DNA of 64,000 nt from Bin80 sp965208025 (GTDB taxonomy: Bacteria > Bacteroidota > Rhodothermia > Rhodothermales > Bin80), in contig OZ242302.1 in the NCBI GenBank assembly GCA_965208025.1, positions 2,790,001 through 2,854,000 on the forward strand. Direction: 5' to 3'. The notes beneath the pieces were generated by a model. That model worked only from the letters and a program-made list of their open reading frames with translations, did no database searches and had not been told where the DNA came from. Shown piece after piece: positions 9,592 through 20,218 of this stretch (positions are counted from its first letter, which is position 1; each line of letters starts with the position of its first letter). A program made the position numbers and the translations under genes.

Positions 9592-12500
9592 ATGCCAAGA
9601 TGTTCTCTTTCACGTCTGGGATTTGCAGCGAGTTTCATTCTGACGTCCTTTGTACTGAATGTGGCGGCGCAAACGGTGAATATTTGCGGTCGATCTCAGG
9701 ACGTAAGAGATAGAATTCTTCGAAATATTCCGAATCAAAGCAACTGTGCAACCGTCACGTCTGACCAATTATCAGCCATCACGGAGTTGAACTTTAGGAT
9801 TGGGGATCTCAGAGCTCTACAAGAGGGCGACTTTGCCGGGCTCACCAACTTGCATAAATTGGATTTGGGCAATATGGATCTACCCTCCGAGTCTATACCT
9901 GCGAATCTTTTTGCCGGTCTTTCCAACCTGAAAATATTGGTGATGGACAATGGTGCTCTTCGCACCCTGCCTGAGACTATCTTTGCCCCTCTCACCAGTC
10001 TGGAAAACTTGGCACTAAACCAGAATCCAAACTTAGCTTTACCCTCAAATCTGTTTAACGGCCTCTCCAGCCTGAAAAGACTGGACTTATGGAATGCGAA
10101 TGTTAGAAGCTCAGTTTCTCCAGATCTCTTTTCCAGTCTATCCAGCCTGGAAACGCTGCTCCTGGGCTCGAATGGGGTCGGCAGCTTACCTGCGAATCTT
10201 TTTGCCAGTCTCAATAGTCTAAAAAACATGAACTTGGCCTTTAATTCTTTCAGCAGATTACCTGACGATTTTTTAGCGGATCTTCCTAAGCTGGAATTTC
10301 TGGATCTTCAGTTTAATGAGCTCACCCGATTGCCTGCGGATCTTTTTGATGGCATTACAGGAGTACTGGAGGTCAATCTTAATCAGAATCCCATTAATTG
10401 TCTGCCTCAAAAGATCCTTGATCTGATAGATCGGGGGAAGATCATAATTACGGCTGCTCGTGGTGATCCGATAAATGTAAGTGCTTGTGCGATTCCGTTA
10501 GTGACGCTGGTACTATCCGAAGATAGAATTTCGGAGGATGGTGGGAGCACAACGGTTACAGCGAGTGTGGATATTACCTCAGACGAGGAGACGGAGGTCA
10601 CGGTGACGGTCACTCCCAATTCGCCTGCACGCGAGAGCGACTACATGTTGAGTGACAACGTCACGCTTACGATTGCGGCGGACGCACTGACTAGTACGGG
10701 GGAGGTGACCATTACCGCGGTCAACAATAATGATTATACGGGGAACAAGACCGTACGGGTTGGCGGGACGGCAATGAATTCGTTGGGGATCATTAACCCA
10801 GATAACGTGAACTTGACGATTGTGGAAGACGAACCGATCCCCACCATCACACTGTCGGTCGTGCCAGACGAGGTACGTGAAGATGATGATCCAATGAGTG
10901 TCACCGTGACGGCGATGCTGAATGCTGCGCAGAAGACGGACACCGAGGTGAGGGTTTCGGTGGAATCCGGGACCGCGACTGCGGGGGTAGACTTTGAGCG
11001 CGTCTCCCCGCTCTTTATGACCATTGTGGCAGGTGAGACGGTTTCGTTCTCTCAGGGGTTTCGCTTTGTACCAATTCAGGATACGGATGTGGACGAGGGA
11101 GATGAGACGGTTCAGCTTATCCCGGCGAGTCCGATTCAAATTAACACCCCGGCGACGCTTACGATCCTTGATGTGCCTCCTCCTTCGGTGGTCTCGCTGG
11201 AGTTGGATGAAGAGAGGATTTCGGAAAACGGCGGCCGCGCGCTGGTAACGGCAACGCTGAGTCCCGCCTCCACCGCCGTAACCACCGTCGAAGTCTCTGT
11301 AACACCTGTTTCGCCTGCGACCGAGGGCGATTACGTACCTCTCACCACCACCAAGCTCACGATTGCTGTAGGGGAGACCTCCAGCACTGGAGCGGTGACG
11401 ATCACGGCGGTAGACAATGATGTGGATGCGCCGGACAAAATGTTGCGGGTAAGGGGGGAGGCAACGAGTGTGGAAAGCGTGGTCAGTCCTCCGCCAAGGG
11501 AGCTGACCATTGAGGATGATGATCAGGCAACCGAGGTCACGCTTACGATTTCTCCTGAGGAAGTACTCGAGGACGCAGGAAGTGTACCCATCACGGTCAC
11601 GGCAGAGCTGGATGTTCTGCGCGGTGAGGACACGGAGGTGAATGTTTCGCTCGCAGACGGGACGGCAAATGTGGGCGACGATTTTACTGCCGTCCCCACA
11701 TTTACGATCACGATTCCCGGGGGAGAGTCCGAGGCTTCGGAGACGTTTAGGTTCATGCCGACCAATGACAATGTGGATGAGCCGGATGAGACGGTTCAGG
11801 TCACGGGAACGACGCCGGTGGATGGTCTCGCGGTGGCCCCCGCGGAAGTTACGATTCTGGATGCGACCGAGATGCCCATCGTGACGCTGGCATTAGCCCA
11901 ACCAATGATTGAAGAAAATGGCGGGAGTACGACCGTGACTGCACATCTGGATGCCGCGTCCAGCACGCCGACGGAGATTACGGTCTCGGTGATGCCAAAT
12001 GCCCCTGCCACTCCAGCGGATTATAACCTGAGTACCAATCGCACATTGACGATTCCCCCTGAGGCAATCGAGAGCACGGGGCTGGTCACGATCACGGCGC
12101 GGGATAACAATATTGATGCGATGGACAAGACGGTTCGGGTCCAAGGGCGCGCGATGAACGCGCAACCGGTGACGGATCCTGCGGATGAGACGCTTACGAT
12201 CACGGATGATGATGATGTCTCCGAGATCACGCTTTCGGTTCTTCCTGAGGAAGTGAACGAAGAGGATGGGCCTACGACGGTCAGGGTCACGGCGTCCATT
12301 GAGAATCCGCGGGCCGAGGCTACGACGGTCACGATTACGGTACGCTCGGGCACGGCGACTTCGGGAGAGGATTTTGCCGCAGTGAACTCGTTTCCCTTGA
12401 CGATTCCGATCAGTGCGACAAGCGAAATGGGGGCGTTTACATTGAACCCGACCCCGGACGAGATTCACGAGAGGGACGAGACGATCCTCATTACGGGGAG

Positions 12501-15500
12501 CAGCGCTCTGGGGACCGATTCCCAGACCCTCCTCTACCTCCGGGACAGGAATTCCCCACCCCAGGTGACGTTGAATCTGTCTCCGCCATCTATTTCAGAA
12601 AATGGCGGGAGTTCGACAGTCAGGGCAAGTCTGAGCGCTTCCTCCAGTGAACCGACCGAGATCATAATCTCAGCCGATCCTATCTTCCCCGCAACGGATG
12701 AGGATTATCTGCCGATTGTGGATCATATCCTGACGATTCCAGCACTTGCGACTGCGAGTGAGGGAGGGGTGACGATCACGGCCGTAGACAATGCCATTGA
12801 TGCGCCGGACAAGAGGGTTACCCTAAGGGGCAGCGCAATGAATGATTTGGACGTTACGGGCCCCTCGGAGCGGACGCTCACGATCACAGATGACGACAAT
12901 CTGTCAGGGATTCAACTTACGGTGACGCCTTCCTCCAATGTGAGTGAAGACGGTGGCACCACGCAGATCACGGTGACGGCAACCTGGGAGGTGGCGCGGA
13001 GCGAAGACACACAAGTGACGATTGCGCTGGAGTCCGGCACGGCGATCTTGGGGGTTGACTTTGCCCCGGTGGATCCCTTTCCCCTCACCATTCTTGCAAA
13101 TGCGACGAACGGGACCGCGCGCTTTGAATTTACACCGCTCCCCGATGATCTGCATGAGCCCGAGGAGACGATCCATGTGACGGGATCCAGTCCGCTGGTG
13201 CCGGTGGAGCCGGGCACGCTCACGCTCTTTGATTCTGATCTGACGCCGGAGGTGATCCTGGAACTGGTTCCGAGCGTCATTGAGGAAGACGGCGGCGAAT
13301 CAAGGATCTCCGCTCGTTTGACGGGCAAGTCCAGCGAGGCAACGGTCATCACGGTCTTGGCAAGCCATGATCTGCCCGTTACGGAGGAAGACTATGTGTT
13401 GAGTCCCGCCCGTACGCTGACCATTGCGGCGGGGGAGTTTACCAGTACGGGAGCGGTCATGATCACCGCCGCGGGCAATGCCATTGATGCGCCGGACAAG
13501 AGGGTCACCGTAAGCGGAACGGCAACGAATCAGAATGGCGTCACGGGGCCTGCGGATCAGGCGCTCACGATCATGGATGACGATGAAGCGACGGGCATCA
13601 CGCTTGCGGTGAATCCTACCGAGGTTGATGAAGATGCAGAAAGCGTACCGATCACGGTGACCGCAACGCTGGAGGGTGCGCAGCGGAGCACGCCCACGGA
13701 GGTGACGATTATGGTAGAAGATGCAACCGCCACCGCAGGAGAGGACTATGAAGCCGTGGAGTCCTTTGAGCTTATGATTCCGGCCAATGCCTCCGAAGGG
13801 ACAGGCACGTTTACGTTCGTGCCGACCGCGGATGAGACTCATGAGCCAGAGGAAACGGTGCACGTGACGGGGCGGAGCAGTTTGGGCGCCGCAGCGCCAG
13901 CCCTGCTCACGATCACGGATACAAATGACATACCGGAGGTGACGCTAGTGCTGGATCCTGAAAGTATTCAGGAGAATGCGGAATCTTCAAGCGTGAGGGC
14001 GCATCTGAATGTGGCATCAAGCGAAGTGACGGTGGTGACGATCTCTGCCGCGGCCATCCCCCCGGCGCGGGAGTCGGATTATAGGCTGATTGAACCCACT
14101 ACACTTGCGATTGAGGCGGGCGAGATGGAGAGTGCGGGGGCGGTCACGATCACGGCGGTGGATAATGTGGTCTTCTCGTCGGAGCCCAAGAAGGTGACGG
14201 TGAGCGGCCAAGCGTCCAATCCATTGGAGGTAAAGGATCCAGAAGACAAAGAGCTGACAATAACCGATAATGAAGATCCGCCGACGTTCACGCTTGAGGT
14301 GGACCCTCCTGTGGTGAACGAAGGCGAGGGACCCCAGTCCGTCAAGGTGAGCGTAATACTCAACGCTCCGCGAGCTACCGAAACCATTGTGACGATCACG
14401 GTAGCGGATGGCTCGGCTGTGGCGGGAGAGGACTATACAGCTGTGCCAGCATCCATTGACATGGGGATTGCCCCGGATCAGACCACTGGCGAAGGAATGT
14501 TTGCGTTGACGCTAAGGGACGATGCGCTCTACGAGCCCGATGAAACCATCATCCTCACGGGCACCAGTTCGGAACTCGGAACGGTCGAGACCTCCCTCAC
14601 CATTGAGGATAACGATGATTTGATTCAGCTGGCGATTCAGGATACAACGGTAGCCGAAGAGGTCGGGATGGCCCGAGTCCGAATCACGGTGACTCCGGCG
14701 GCCCCGGCCGATCTGACGGTGCACTACCAAACGGCGGACGGGAGTGCCACCGAGGGAGCGGATTATACAGGCGTGGAGAAGGTCCTGACGATCGAAGAGG
14801 GGAGCGAGGAGGCATTCATTGAGATTCCGATCCTGGGCGATGACTTATCGGAGGAAGACGAAACATTCCGGATTCAGCTCTCGGATCCTACGGGTGCAGT
14901 ACTGGGCCGAGATCAGGCAACGGTGACCATTGAGGATGATGATGTGTACCGTTTACGTGTGGAAGATGCTTCGGCGCAGGAGCGCGATCCGGAGATGATC
15001 TTCAAGGTCACACTGGACCCTCCGAACCCCGCGCAGAGAGTATCGGTCCGGTATGAGACGCTGGACGGGACCGCGATCGCGGATGTGGATTATATGTCCC
15101 AAAGTGGGGAGCTGGAATTTATGCCCAACCAGCCGAGCCGTGAGGTCAAAGTGCCTCTGGTGCCGGATGATGACCAGGAGGAAATGGACAAGTACTTTTT
15201 CCTGCAACTGTCCGATCCCACCCATGCGGTGGTAGACAACGAACAGGTCCGAGGCACGATTCTGGATGATGACGGGCTGCCGGTAGTCAACATCACGCCA
15301 GTGGTCTCCGTAGGGGAAGGGGACGGGATGGTCCGCGTTGAGGTCTCCCTAACGGATCCGATCCCCGACCAGACGGTCAGTGTTGACTTTCGAGTCACTG
15401 AAGAAAGTGCCAAGCCCGCGCAGGATTATGAGGTACAGACCCGAACGCCCCTCCGTTTTTCTTCGGGACAGAGGGTGCAGTTCATTGAGATCACGATCAA

Positions 15501-17799
15501 TGACGACGAACTCTTTGAAGGCGATGAGACGTTTCGGATTGCGCTCACGAATGCAATGCATGGGAGGCGTGGAGAGTCCACCAGTCGCGTCACCATTGAG
15601 GATAATGAACGGCCCGTCACCGTGCGCATGGAGGGGGTGACGGTTGACGAGTCGGCTATGGAGGCCGTCCTCCCGGTAATCCTGAGCGGCAAGGATGGCC
15701 GCGTGCGGACATTCAACTACCAGACGGAGGATGGATCTGCGGTAGCTGGGGAGGACTACACCGCCGGCATGGCCACTGTCACGATCCCGGCGGGTGAATT
15801 GCGTCGAGAGATCCGGGTTCCGATCCTGGACGATGAAATCCCCGAACCGACCGAAACGTTTCGGGTGGTTCTACAGGGAGGAGAGGACATTCCGGAGGTG
15901 AGCGCACAGGTCACGATTCTGGACAATGAGGGGGCGCTCACGGTGGATCTTGATGATGCGCGTGCCTCAGAGGGAGATGGGGCGATCCTGCTCCCCATTC
16001 GCCTCAGCCGGCCAAGCCTGCAAGCGGTCATGGTAGAGTTTGCCTCGTCGGATGGGAGTGCAACCGAGGGATCCGATTATGTCTCTTCCAAAGGGATTGT
16101 CATCTTTGAGGCGGGGAGTACGAACGGGAAGATCCGCATCCAGATCCTGGAGGATACGGAGGAAGAACCCGAGGAGACCTTTGCGGTGACGCTTTCCAAT
16201 GCACGACATGCGGCACTTGGCAAAGGCACCGGGATCGGAACGATTGTGGACAATGACGGGGGCTCTAATGTCTCGGTCCAAAGCGTCACGGTCTCGCGAA
16301 GCGCCGCCATCTTTGAAATGAACCTGTCCAAGCCCTCCACCCTGCCTGTGCTGGTCAGCTATGCCACCGAAGACGGGACAGCGCTGGCGGGAGAGGATTA
16401 TGAACCCACCGCCGGGCAGGTGACCTTTGCACCAAGCGAGGTCTCCAAGACGATTGACGTGAAGCTACTCTCGGGTGAGCGCATCTGGGAGGCGAAGACG
16501 TTTGCACTGGTCGTGCTCTCGGCCGTGAATGCAGAGGTCGCGCAGGCGCGCACGGAAGCGGTGATGGAAGAGGAGAGCGAGGAGAGCATCCAGAATGCGT
16601 ATGTGGCCCGCGTGCTTCGGACCTGGGCATCCCAACTTGTGGATGCATTGTCCCGGCGGATGGAGGGGATGGCGCAGTGCCAGATCCCGGACCTGACATG
16701 GCTGCGTGATGGGAGAGCGCGTTGGTCGCTCGGCGAAATCTTTCGCGGGTGTGGGGCCGAATTTACGCAGGGAGGATGGAGCGTCTGGGGGCAGGGTGCC
16801 TATTCGCGTATGCGTGGACAAGATGGTGCGCTCTCGTTGCGTTCGGATGTCACGACCATGCTCCTGGGCGCTGACTATGCATGGGATCAGGGATGGATGG
16901 CGGGACTCGTCGCCGCACAAAGTTGGGACCAAGGCACCTATGAGACGCCAGCGCGCGCTGGCACAGCATCCTCACGATTGACCGGCTTCTATCCCTATGT
17001 CAGTTATCAAACGGGAGCGGGCATGCGTGCGTGGATGCTCTTGGGATTGGGACGAGGGGAGTCTGAACTGGAAGCCCTGGAAACGGAACTGGATGCAGCG
17101 CTGGTTGCGCTCGGACTGACAGGAACCCTGACGGGCAGTACCACGGGGCGGTTGGGCTACGAAGTGGATGCCTTCTGGGCGACGGCGGACATGGAGACGG
17201 GAACGGATCTAGGCGTCCGGCGGGTCCGGGCAGGTGTGGAAGGGAGTCTGCGATTGGGAGCGGGCATGGAGCCCTATCTGGAAACTGCGCTTCGGCAGGA
17301 TGGAGGCGATGCCGAGACAGGACTGGGCATAGAGCTCGGGGGAGGCATGCGCTGGTCAGCGAGTCAGTTGCGCGCGGAGGTTGGGGGTCGGACCCTGGTG
17401 CTGCATACCGATGAAGGACTGCGCGAATGGGGACTGATGGGATCCGTTGAGTATGGAACGCCGGGCGGGCTGGGCCCCTCTATGCGGGTACGTCCGCTCT
17501 GGGGGAATGTGTACGGGGGAGATCTATGGCGCGAAGCACCGCTGCATACCATGGGTGTGGGAAGCGCGGATCAACGCGTTGAGATGGAACTGGGGTATGG
17601 GGCGCCGATCCAGAAAAGCATTGGGCAATCCATTGTGGGAATGACAGTGGATCCGAGTGGACGCGCTTATCGGGTTGGATACAACGTGCGCATGCGCCAA
17701 GGACTGCAAGTCTCGGTCGCGACGACCGCACGCACGATGGAGGCAAATGAGGCCCCACCCTCGTACGGACTCAGTGCACGCATGGATCTGAAATGGTGA
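9592..17799 (+). CDS. Giant LRR / Calx-beta adhesin with autotransporter barrel (adhesin 1)
   Basis: 2735 aa. A signal peptide (LGFAASFILTSFVLNVAAQ) is followed by about ten leucine-rich repeats (residues about 50-285). About 18 Calx-beta-like repeats of about 110 aa follow (about 303-2323). The first twelve alternate between an A type (SENGG...TVTA, SDY, TITAVDN, APDK) and a B type (EDxGSVPITVTA, GTATAGVDF, EPDETV). The last six are classical Calx-beta (DGSATEGADYT, EEDETFRI, ATVTIEDDD). Residues about 2330-2735 form an autotransporter-type outer-membrane barrel (WSVWGQGAYSRMRGQDGALS) ending in an aromatic residue, MDLKW, as expected for Bam-dependent insertion. The acidic loops suggest calcium-stiffened, surface-exposed fibres for attachment. 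Domain calls are from sequence pattern; adhesion is inference. A paralogue lies at 24680-32269. Confidence 0.88.
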   Translation: MPRCSLSRLGFAASFILTSFVLNVAAQTVNICGRSQDVRDRILRNIPNQSNCATVTSDQLSAITELNFRIGDLRALQEGDFAGLTNLHKLDLGNMDLPSESIPANLFAGLSNLKILVMDNGALRTLPETIFAPLTSLENLALNQNPNLALPSNLFNGLSSLKRLDLWNANVRSSVSPDLFSSLSSLETLLLGSNGVGSLPANLFASLNSLKNMNLAFNSFSRLPDDFLADLPKLEFLDLQFNELTRLPADLFDGITGVLEVNLNQNPINCLPQKILDLIDRGKIIITAARGDPINVSACAIPLVTLVLSEDRISEDGGSTTVTASVDITSDEETEVTVTVTPNSPARESDYMLSDNVTLTIAADALTSTGEVTITAVNNNDYTGNKTVRVGGTAMNSLGIINPDNVNLTIVEDEPIPTITLSVVPDEVREDDDPMSVTVTAMLNAAQKTDTEVRVSVESGTATAGVDFERVSPLFMTIVAGETVSFSQGFRFVPIQDTDVDEGDETVQLIPASPIQINTPATLTILDVPPPSVVSLELDEERISENGGRALVTATLSPASTAVTTVEVSVTPVSPATEGDYVPLTTTKLTIAVGETSSTGAVTITAVDNDVDAPDKMLRVRGEATSVESVVSPPPRELTIEDDDQATEVTLTISPEEVLEDAGSVPITVTAELDVLRGEDTEVNVSLADGTANVGDDFTAVPTFTITIPGGESEASETFRFMPTNDNVDEPDETVQVTGTTPVDGLAVAPAEVTILDATEMPIVTLALAQPMIEENGGSTTVTAHLDAASSTPTEITVSVMPNAPATPADYNLSTNRTLTIPPEAIESTGLVTITARDNNIDAMDKTVRVQGRAMNAQPVTDPADETLTITDDDDVSEITLSVLPEEVNEEDGPTTVRVTASIENPRAEATTVTITVRSGTATSGEDFAAVNSFPLTIPISATSEMGAFTLNPTPDEIHERDETILITGSSALGTDSQTLLYLRDRNSPPQVTLNLSPPSISENGGSSTVRASLSASSSEPTEIIISADPIFPATDEDYLPIVDHILTIPALATASEGGVTITAVDNAIDAPDKRVTLRGSAMNDLDVTGPSERTLTITDDDNLSGIQLTVTPSSNVSEDGGTTQITVTATWEVARSEDTQVTIALESGTAILGVDFAPVDPFPLTILANATNGTARFEFTPLPDDLHEPEETIHVTGSSPLVPVEPGTLTLFDSDLTPEVILELVPSVIEEDGGESRISARLTGKSSEATVITVLASHDLPVTEEDYVLSPARTLTIAAGEFTSTGAVMITAAGNAIDAPDKRVTVSGTATNQNGVTGPADQALTIMDDDEATGITLAVNPTEVDEDAESVPITVTATLEGAQRSTPTEVTIMVEDATATAGEDYEAVESFELMIPANASEGTGTFTFVPTADETHEPEETVHVTGRSSLGAAAPALLTITDTNDIPEVTLVLDPESIQENAESSSVRAHLNVASSEVTVVTISAAAIPPARESDYRLIEPTTLAIEAGEMESAGAVTITAVDNVVFSSEPKKVTVSGQASNPLEVKDPEDKELTITDNEDPPTFTLEVDPPVVNEGEGPQSVKVSVILNAPRATETIVTITVADGSAVAGEDYTAVPASIDMGIAPDQTTGEGMFALTLRDDALYEPDETIILTGTSSELGTVETSLTIEDNDDLIQLAIQDTTVAEEVGMARVRITVTPAAPADLTVHYQTADGSATEGADYTGVEKVLTIEEGSEEAFIEIPILGDDLSEEDETFRIQLSDPTGAVLGRDQATVTIEDDDVYRLRVEDASAQERDPEMIFKVTLDPPNPAQRVSVRYETLDGTAIADVDYMSQSGELEFMPNQPSREVKVPLVPDDDQEEMDKYFFLQLSDPTHAVVDNEQVRGTILDDDGLPVVNITPVVSVGEGDGMVRVEVSLTDPIPDQTVSVDFRVTEESAKPAQDYEVQTRTPLRFSSGQRVQFIEITINDDELFEGDETFRIALTNAMHGRRGESTSRVTIEDNERPVTVRMEGVTVDESAMEAVLPVILSGKDGRVRTFNYQTEDGSAVAGEDYTAGMATVTIPAGELRREIRVPILDDEIPEPTETFRVVLQGGEDIPEVSAQVTILDNEGALTVDLDDARASEGDGAILLPIRLSRPSLQAVMVEFASSDGSATEGSDYVSSKGIVIFEAGSTNGKIRIQILEDTEEEPEETFAVTLSNARHAALGKGTGIGTIVDNDGGSNVSVQSVTVSRSAAIFEMNLSKPSTLPVLVSYATEDGTALAGEDYEPTAGQVTFAPSEVSKTIDVKLLSGERIWEAKTFALVVLSAVNAEVAQARTEAVMEEESEESIQNAYVARVLRTWASQLVDALSRRMEGMAQCQIPDLTWLRDGRARWSLGEIFRGCGAEFTQGGWSVWGQGAYSRMRGQDGALSLRSDVTTMLLGADYAWDQGWMAGLVAAQSWDQGTYETPARAGTASSRLTGFYPYVSYQTGAGMRAWMLLGLGRGESELEALETELDAALVALGLTGTLTGSTTGRLGYEVDAFWATADMETGTDLGVRRVRAGVEGSLRLGAGMEPYLETALRQDGGDAETGLGIELGGGMRWSASQLRAEVGGRTLVLHTDEGLREWGLMGSVEYGTPGGLGPSMRVRPLWGNVYGGDLWREAPLHTMGVGSADQRVEMELGYGAPIQKSIGQSIVGMTVDPSGRAYRVGYNVRMRQGLQVSVATTARTMEANEAPPSYGLSARMDLKW

Positions 17800-17815
17800 T
17801 CCGGGGAGGATCACC
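17795..17815. other. Perfect hairpin over the stop codon of adhesin 1
   Basis: GGTGATCC, loop GGGGA, GGATCACC: an 8-bp perfect stem that includes the TGA stop. No T-run follows, so it is not a standard intrinsic terminator. It may act in transcript ending or 3'-end protection. Confidence 0.45.
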
Positions 17816-18364
17816 AGTCGCTGTTGGATCAAACATCTTCATTCCGATCCCCAGTCCTCGGGGTAGAACCAAAAATTTTCTTGTGCGGTTATTTGTGGTT
17901 GTAATAATTTGCGGAACCAGTACAATGCTTTGTTTGAATAGGGATGTTTCAAGGTTTAATCTTCATGTGAATCCCTATTCAACAATATGACCGGTTCCAC
18001 TACCACAAGGAGGAAAAGCAAATTGTGGGGTGGGTATCAAAGCCAATGAAGCAGTGGGAATGATCTTGGGGCTAGTCCAAGATTCTGAATGAGCACTCCA
18101 CGGTAGCGCAGTAATGGCGCAAGATCAGGAACAGTCCATCACGCCATGCCAAACTCTTATATAGACTCCAGCAATTCCCACTAAGTCATTAATTTCTTAA
18201 AATTGGGGAATTTCTTTTTTGTTTTCGCAAACGTTTGGCTTATTTTTCGGTCAGACTGTTTTGCTTTAGCCTTGTTTTGTTGAGAACTTCTCCTGATTGG
18301 AGCGTCCATCTTCTTCCTGCCCAGAGATTTGTCTGTGTTTTTCCATAAAACTTGCTGATCAACC
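17816..18364. other. Intergenic region, no gene seen
   Basis: It holds the left flank, and probably the left end, of the transposase element that follows. I could not pair clear inverted ends. A GACTCCAGCAATTCCCACT stretch at about 18167 only loosely matches the complement of about 19755 (GACAGCTATCCCATGGCAC). Confidence 0.3.
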
Positions 18365-19694
18365 ATGAAAAAGAAGTCACTTCATCAAGCCCCCAAGCGT
18401 TTGAGAAAACCGTTTCTGCTTGAAGCTGTCCGGGAGTGTTTTGCCTCCATTGCGGACCCGATTGCGGGGCGGGGCTTCGTGCTTACGGATTCCCTCATGT
18501 CGGGGCTTGCCATCTTTTCGCTCAAGGATTCTTCGTTGCTTCAATTTGATCAAGCGGTGAGGGATGAAGCCCTCCCTGTCCATCGTAATCTACAAACTCT
18601 GTTCGGTGTCGCGCGGGTTCCTTCGGACTCTGGATTGCGGAAGCGTCTGGATGGGTTGGATCCACGAAGTTTGCGGGATGCGTTCAAGAGACTGTTTTCC
18701 TTGGTGCAACGGGGGAAAGTTCTTGAGGACTACAAGTATATGGACGGGCATCTTCTTCTATCGTTGGACGGAACGGGTTATTTTTCTTCCAAGACGGTCC
18801 ATTGTGTACACTGTTGCGAGAAGCATCATCGGGATGGGAGCACGACGTATTATCATCAGATGCTCTGTGGAGCGATTGTGAGTCCAGATCAAAAGGAAGT
18901 GATTCCATTGGCACCGGAGCCGATCTTGAACACGGAATGGGGCCAAGAAAAACGATTGTGAGCGAAACGCATCCAAGCGGTTTATTGAGGATTTCAGGCG
19001 GGAGCCCCCGCACTTGAAGGTGATCTTTCTTGAAGATGGGATTGCATCGAATGCCCCGCATATCCGAGAGTTAGAGGCAAAGAATCTTCGGCGAGGGGCA
19101 AAGCCGGGCGATCATAAGTTTTTGTTTCAGGAACTGGAGAGCAAGGCCCAGACATGGGAGACGAAGGAAGACGACGGCACCGTTCACCAATTCAGCTATC
19201 TCAACCATGTTCCGCTGAACGCATCCAATCCAGATGTAAAGGTGAATCTGCTTGCGTATCATGAGATCAAACCTGGAACAAAGAAGCGTCCAACTCCCAA
19301 GATGAAACGGTTTTCATGGGTAACGGATTTAGCGCTAACCAAAGACACGCTCATGAAGATAATGCGAGCAGGACGGGCAAGATGGAGGATTGAGAACGAG
19401 ACGTTTCACACATTAAAGAACCAAGGCGATCACTTTGAGCATAACTTTGGACATGGTCATCAGTATCTATCCAGCGTGCTCGGATCCCTGATGCTCCTTG
19501 CATTTTTGGTGGATCAGATTGAGATGCGGTGCGATGAATACTTCAGGATCGCTCTGGCGAAGATGACGCGACTCCTGTACGTCCGAGAGAGAGTACGGGG
19601 AATACTTCGGGAGTTTGTGGTAGAGAGTTGGGATTTTTTGTACAAAGGGATTGCAGAGGGATTCAAGATTACCGTACAAATTGATTCATCGTAG
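18365..19694 (+). pseudogene. Frameshifted IS4-superfamily DDE transposase
   Basis: Two open segments (18365-18961 and a second frame to 19694) read as one transposase of about 440 aa. The first has LSLDGTGYFSSKTVHC (first acid) and HQMLCGAIVSPDQKEVIPLA. The second has VIFLEDGIASNAPHI (second acid) and RARWRIENETFHTLKNQGDH followed by FEHNFGHG (the acid and the YREK-like region). The reading passes from TEW in frame one to AKKNDCERNASKRFIEDF in frame two across a GGGG run at about 18946. One extra G explains it. A +1 shift is needed, not the usual -1 programmed shift, so this is most likely an inactive copy. Confidence 0.75.
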
Positions 19695-20218
19695 CCAAAT
19701 CAGACCTGAGGGCGGCGAGGCAGCAAAAGTGATTTTAGGTGCCATGGGATAGCTGTCTCCACGCGTGAGCAGATGGGCGAAACTAGGGACAGCTTGAACC
19801 TTAATTGAAGAAAAAACCTGTTTGAGAAAAAGGGAAATGCAATCACGTTACAGAAAACTACTTCATAAAACCAAATCTGGTGATTTGAACAGAGTTAGTG
19901 GGAGCATCTGTATAGACTATAAAGTTTTTACTAACAATAGATCGTGAATTTCTGGTGGGATCTTGTGAGATTCTGTTAGAATGTATTGGAATAACGACAC
20001 TTAGGTTCTTGGGAACATAATATATATATTTATTTATATAAATCATAAATGATAAGTTACAGAAAACAAATTTTTTGAATTTTTGGATGAATTTATTTGA
20101 ACATCATTTTAATGTCATTATTACGATCATTATCCGAATTTTTTTTATATATTGTGGAAAGTTTGCTCTTTCAAAATAGCCTATTCGGCATCTATACCAT
20201 TTTTCAATAACCTATTCA
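19695..20218. other. AT-rich upstream region of nrdJ
   Basis: No gene is visible. It must contain the nrdJ promoter. A GTTACAGAAAAC direct repeat occurs at about 19848 and 20056. I looked for a cobalamin riboswitch and for paired NrdR boxes and saw neither. Confidence 0.35.

Noticed and set aside
10579..11139. Long open frames on the minus strand across the adhesin genes (also at 11893-12468, 13300-13863, 27920-28522)
   Set aside because: They mirror the Calx-beta repeats, recur with repeat periodicity and have Arg/His-rich composition without domains; they are shadows of the coding strand.
18930..18975. Programmed ribosomal frameshift in the IS4-type transposase
   Set aside because: The frames need +1 movement at a GGGG run, while IS programmed shifts are usually -1 on A-rich slippery sites; a simple inserted G explains it better.
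19695..20218. Cobalamin riboswitch or NrdR boxes upstream of nrdJ
   Set aside because: No B12-box-like GCCACTG segment, and no paired NrdR palindromes, were found; the region is simply AT-rich.
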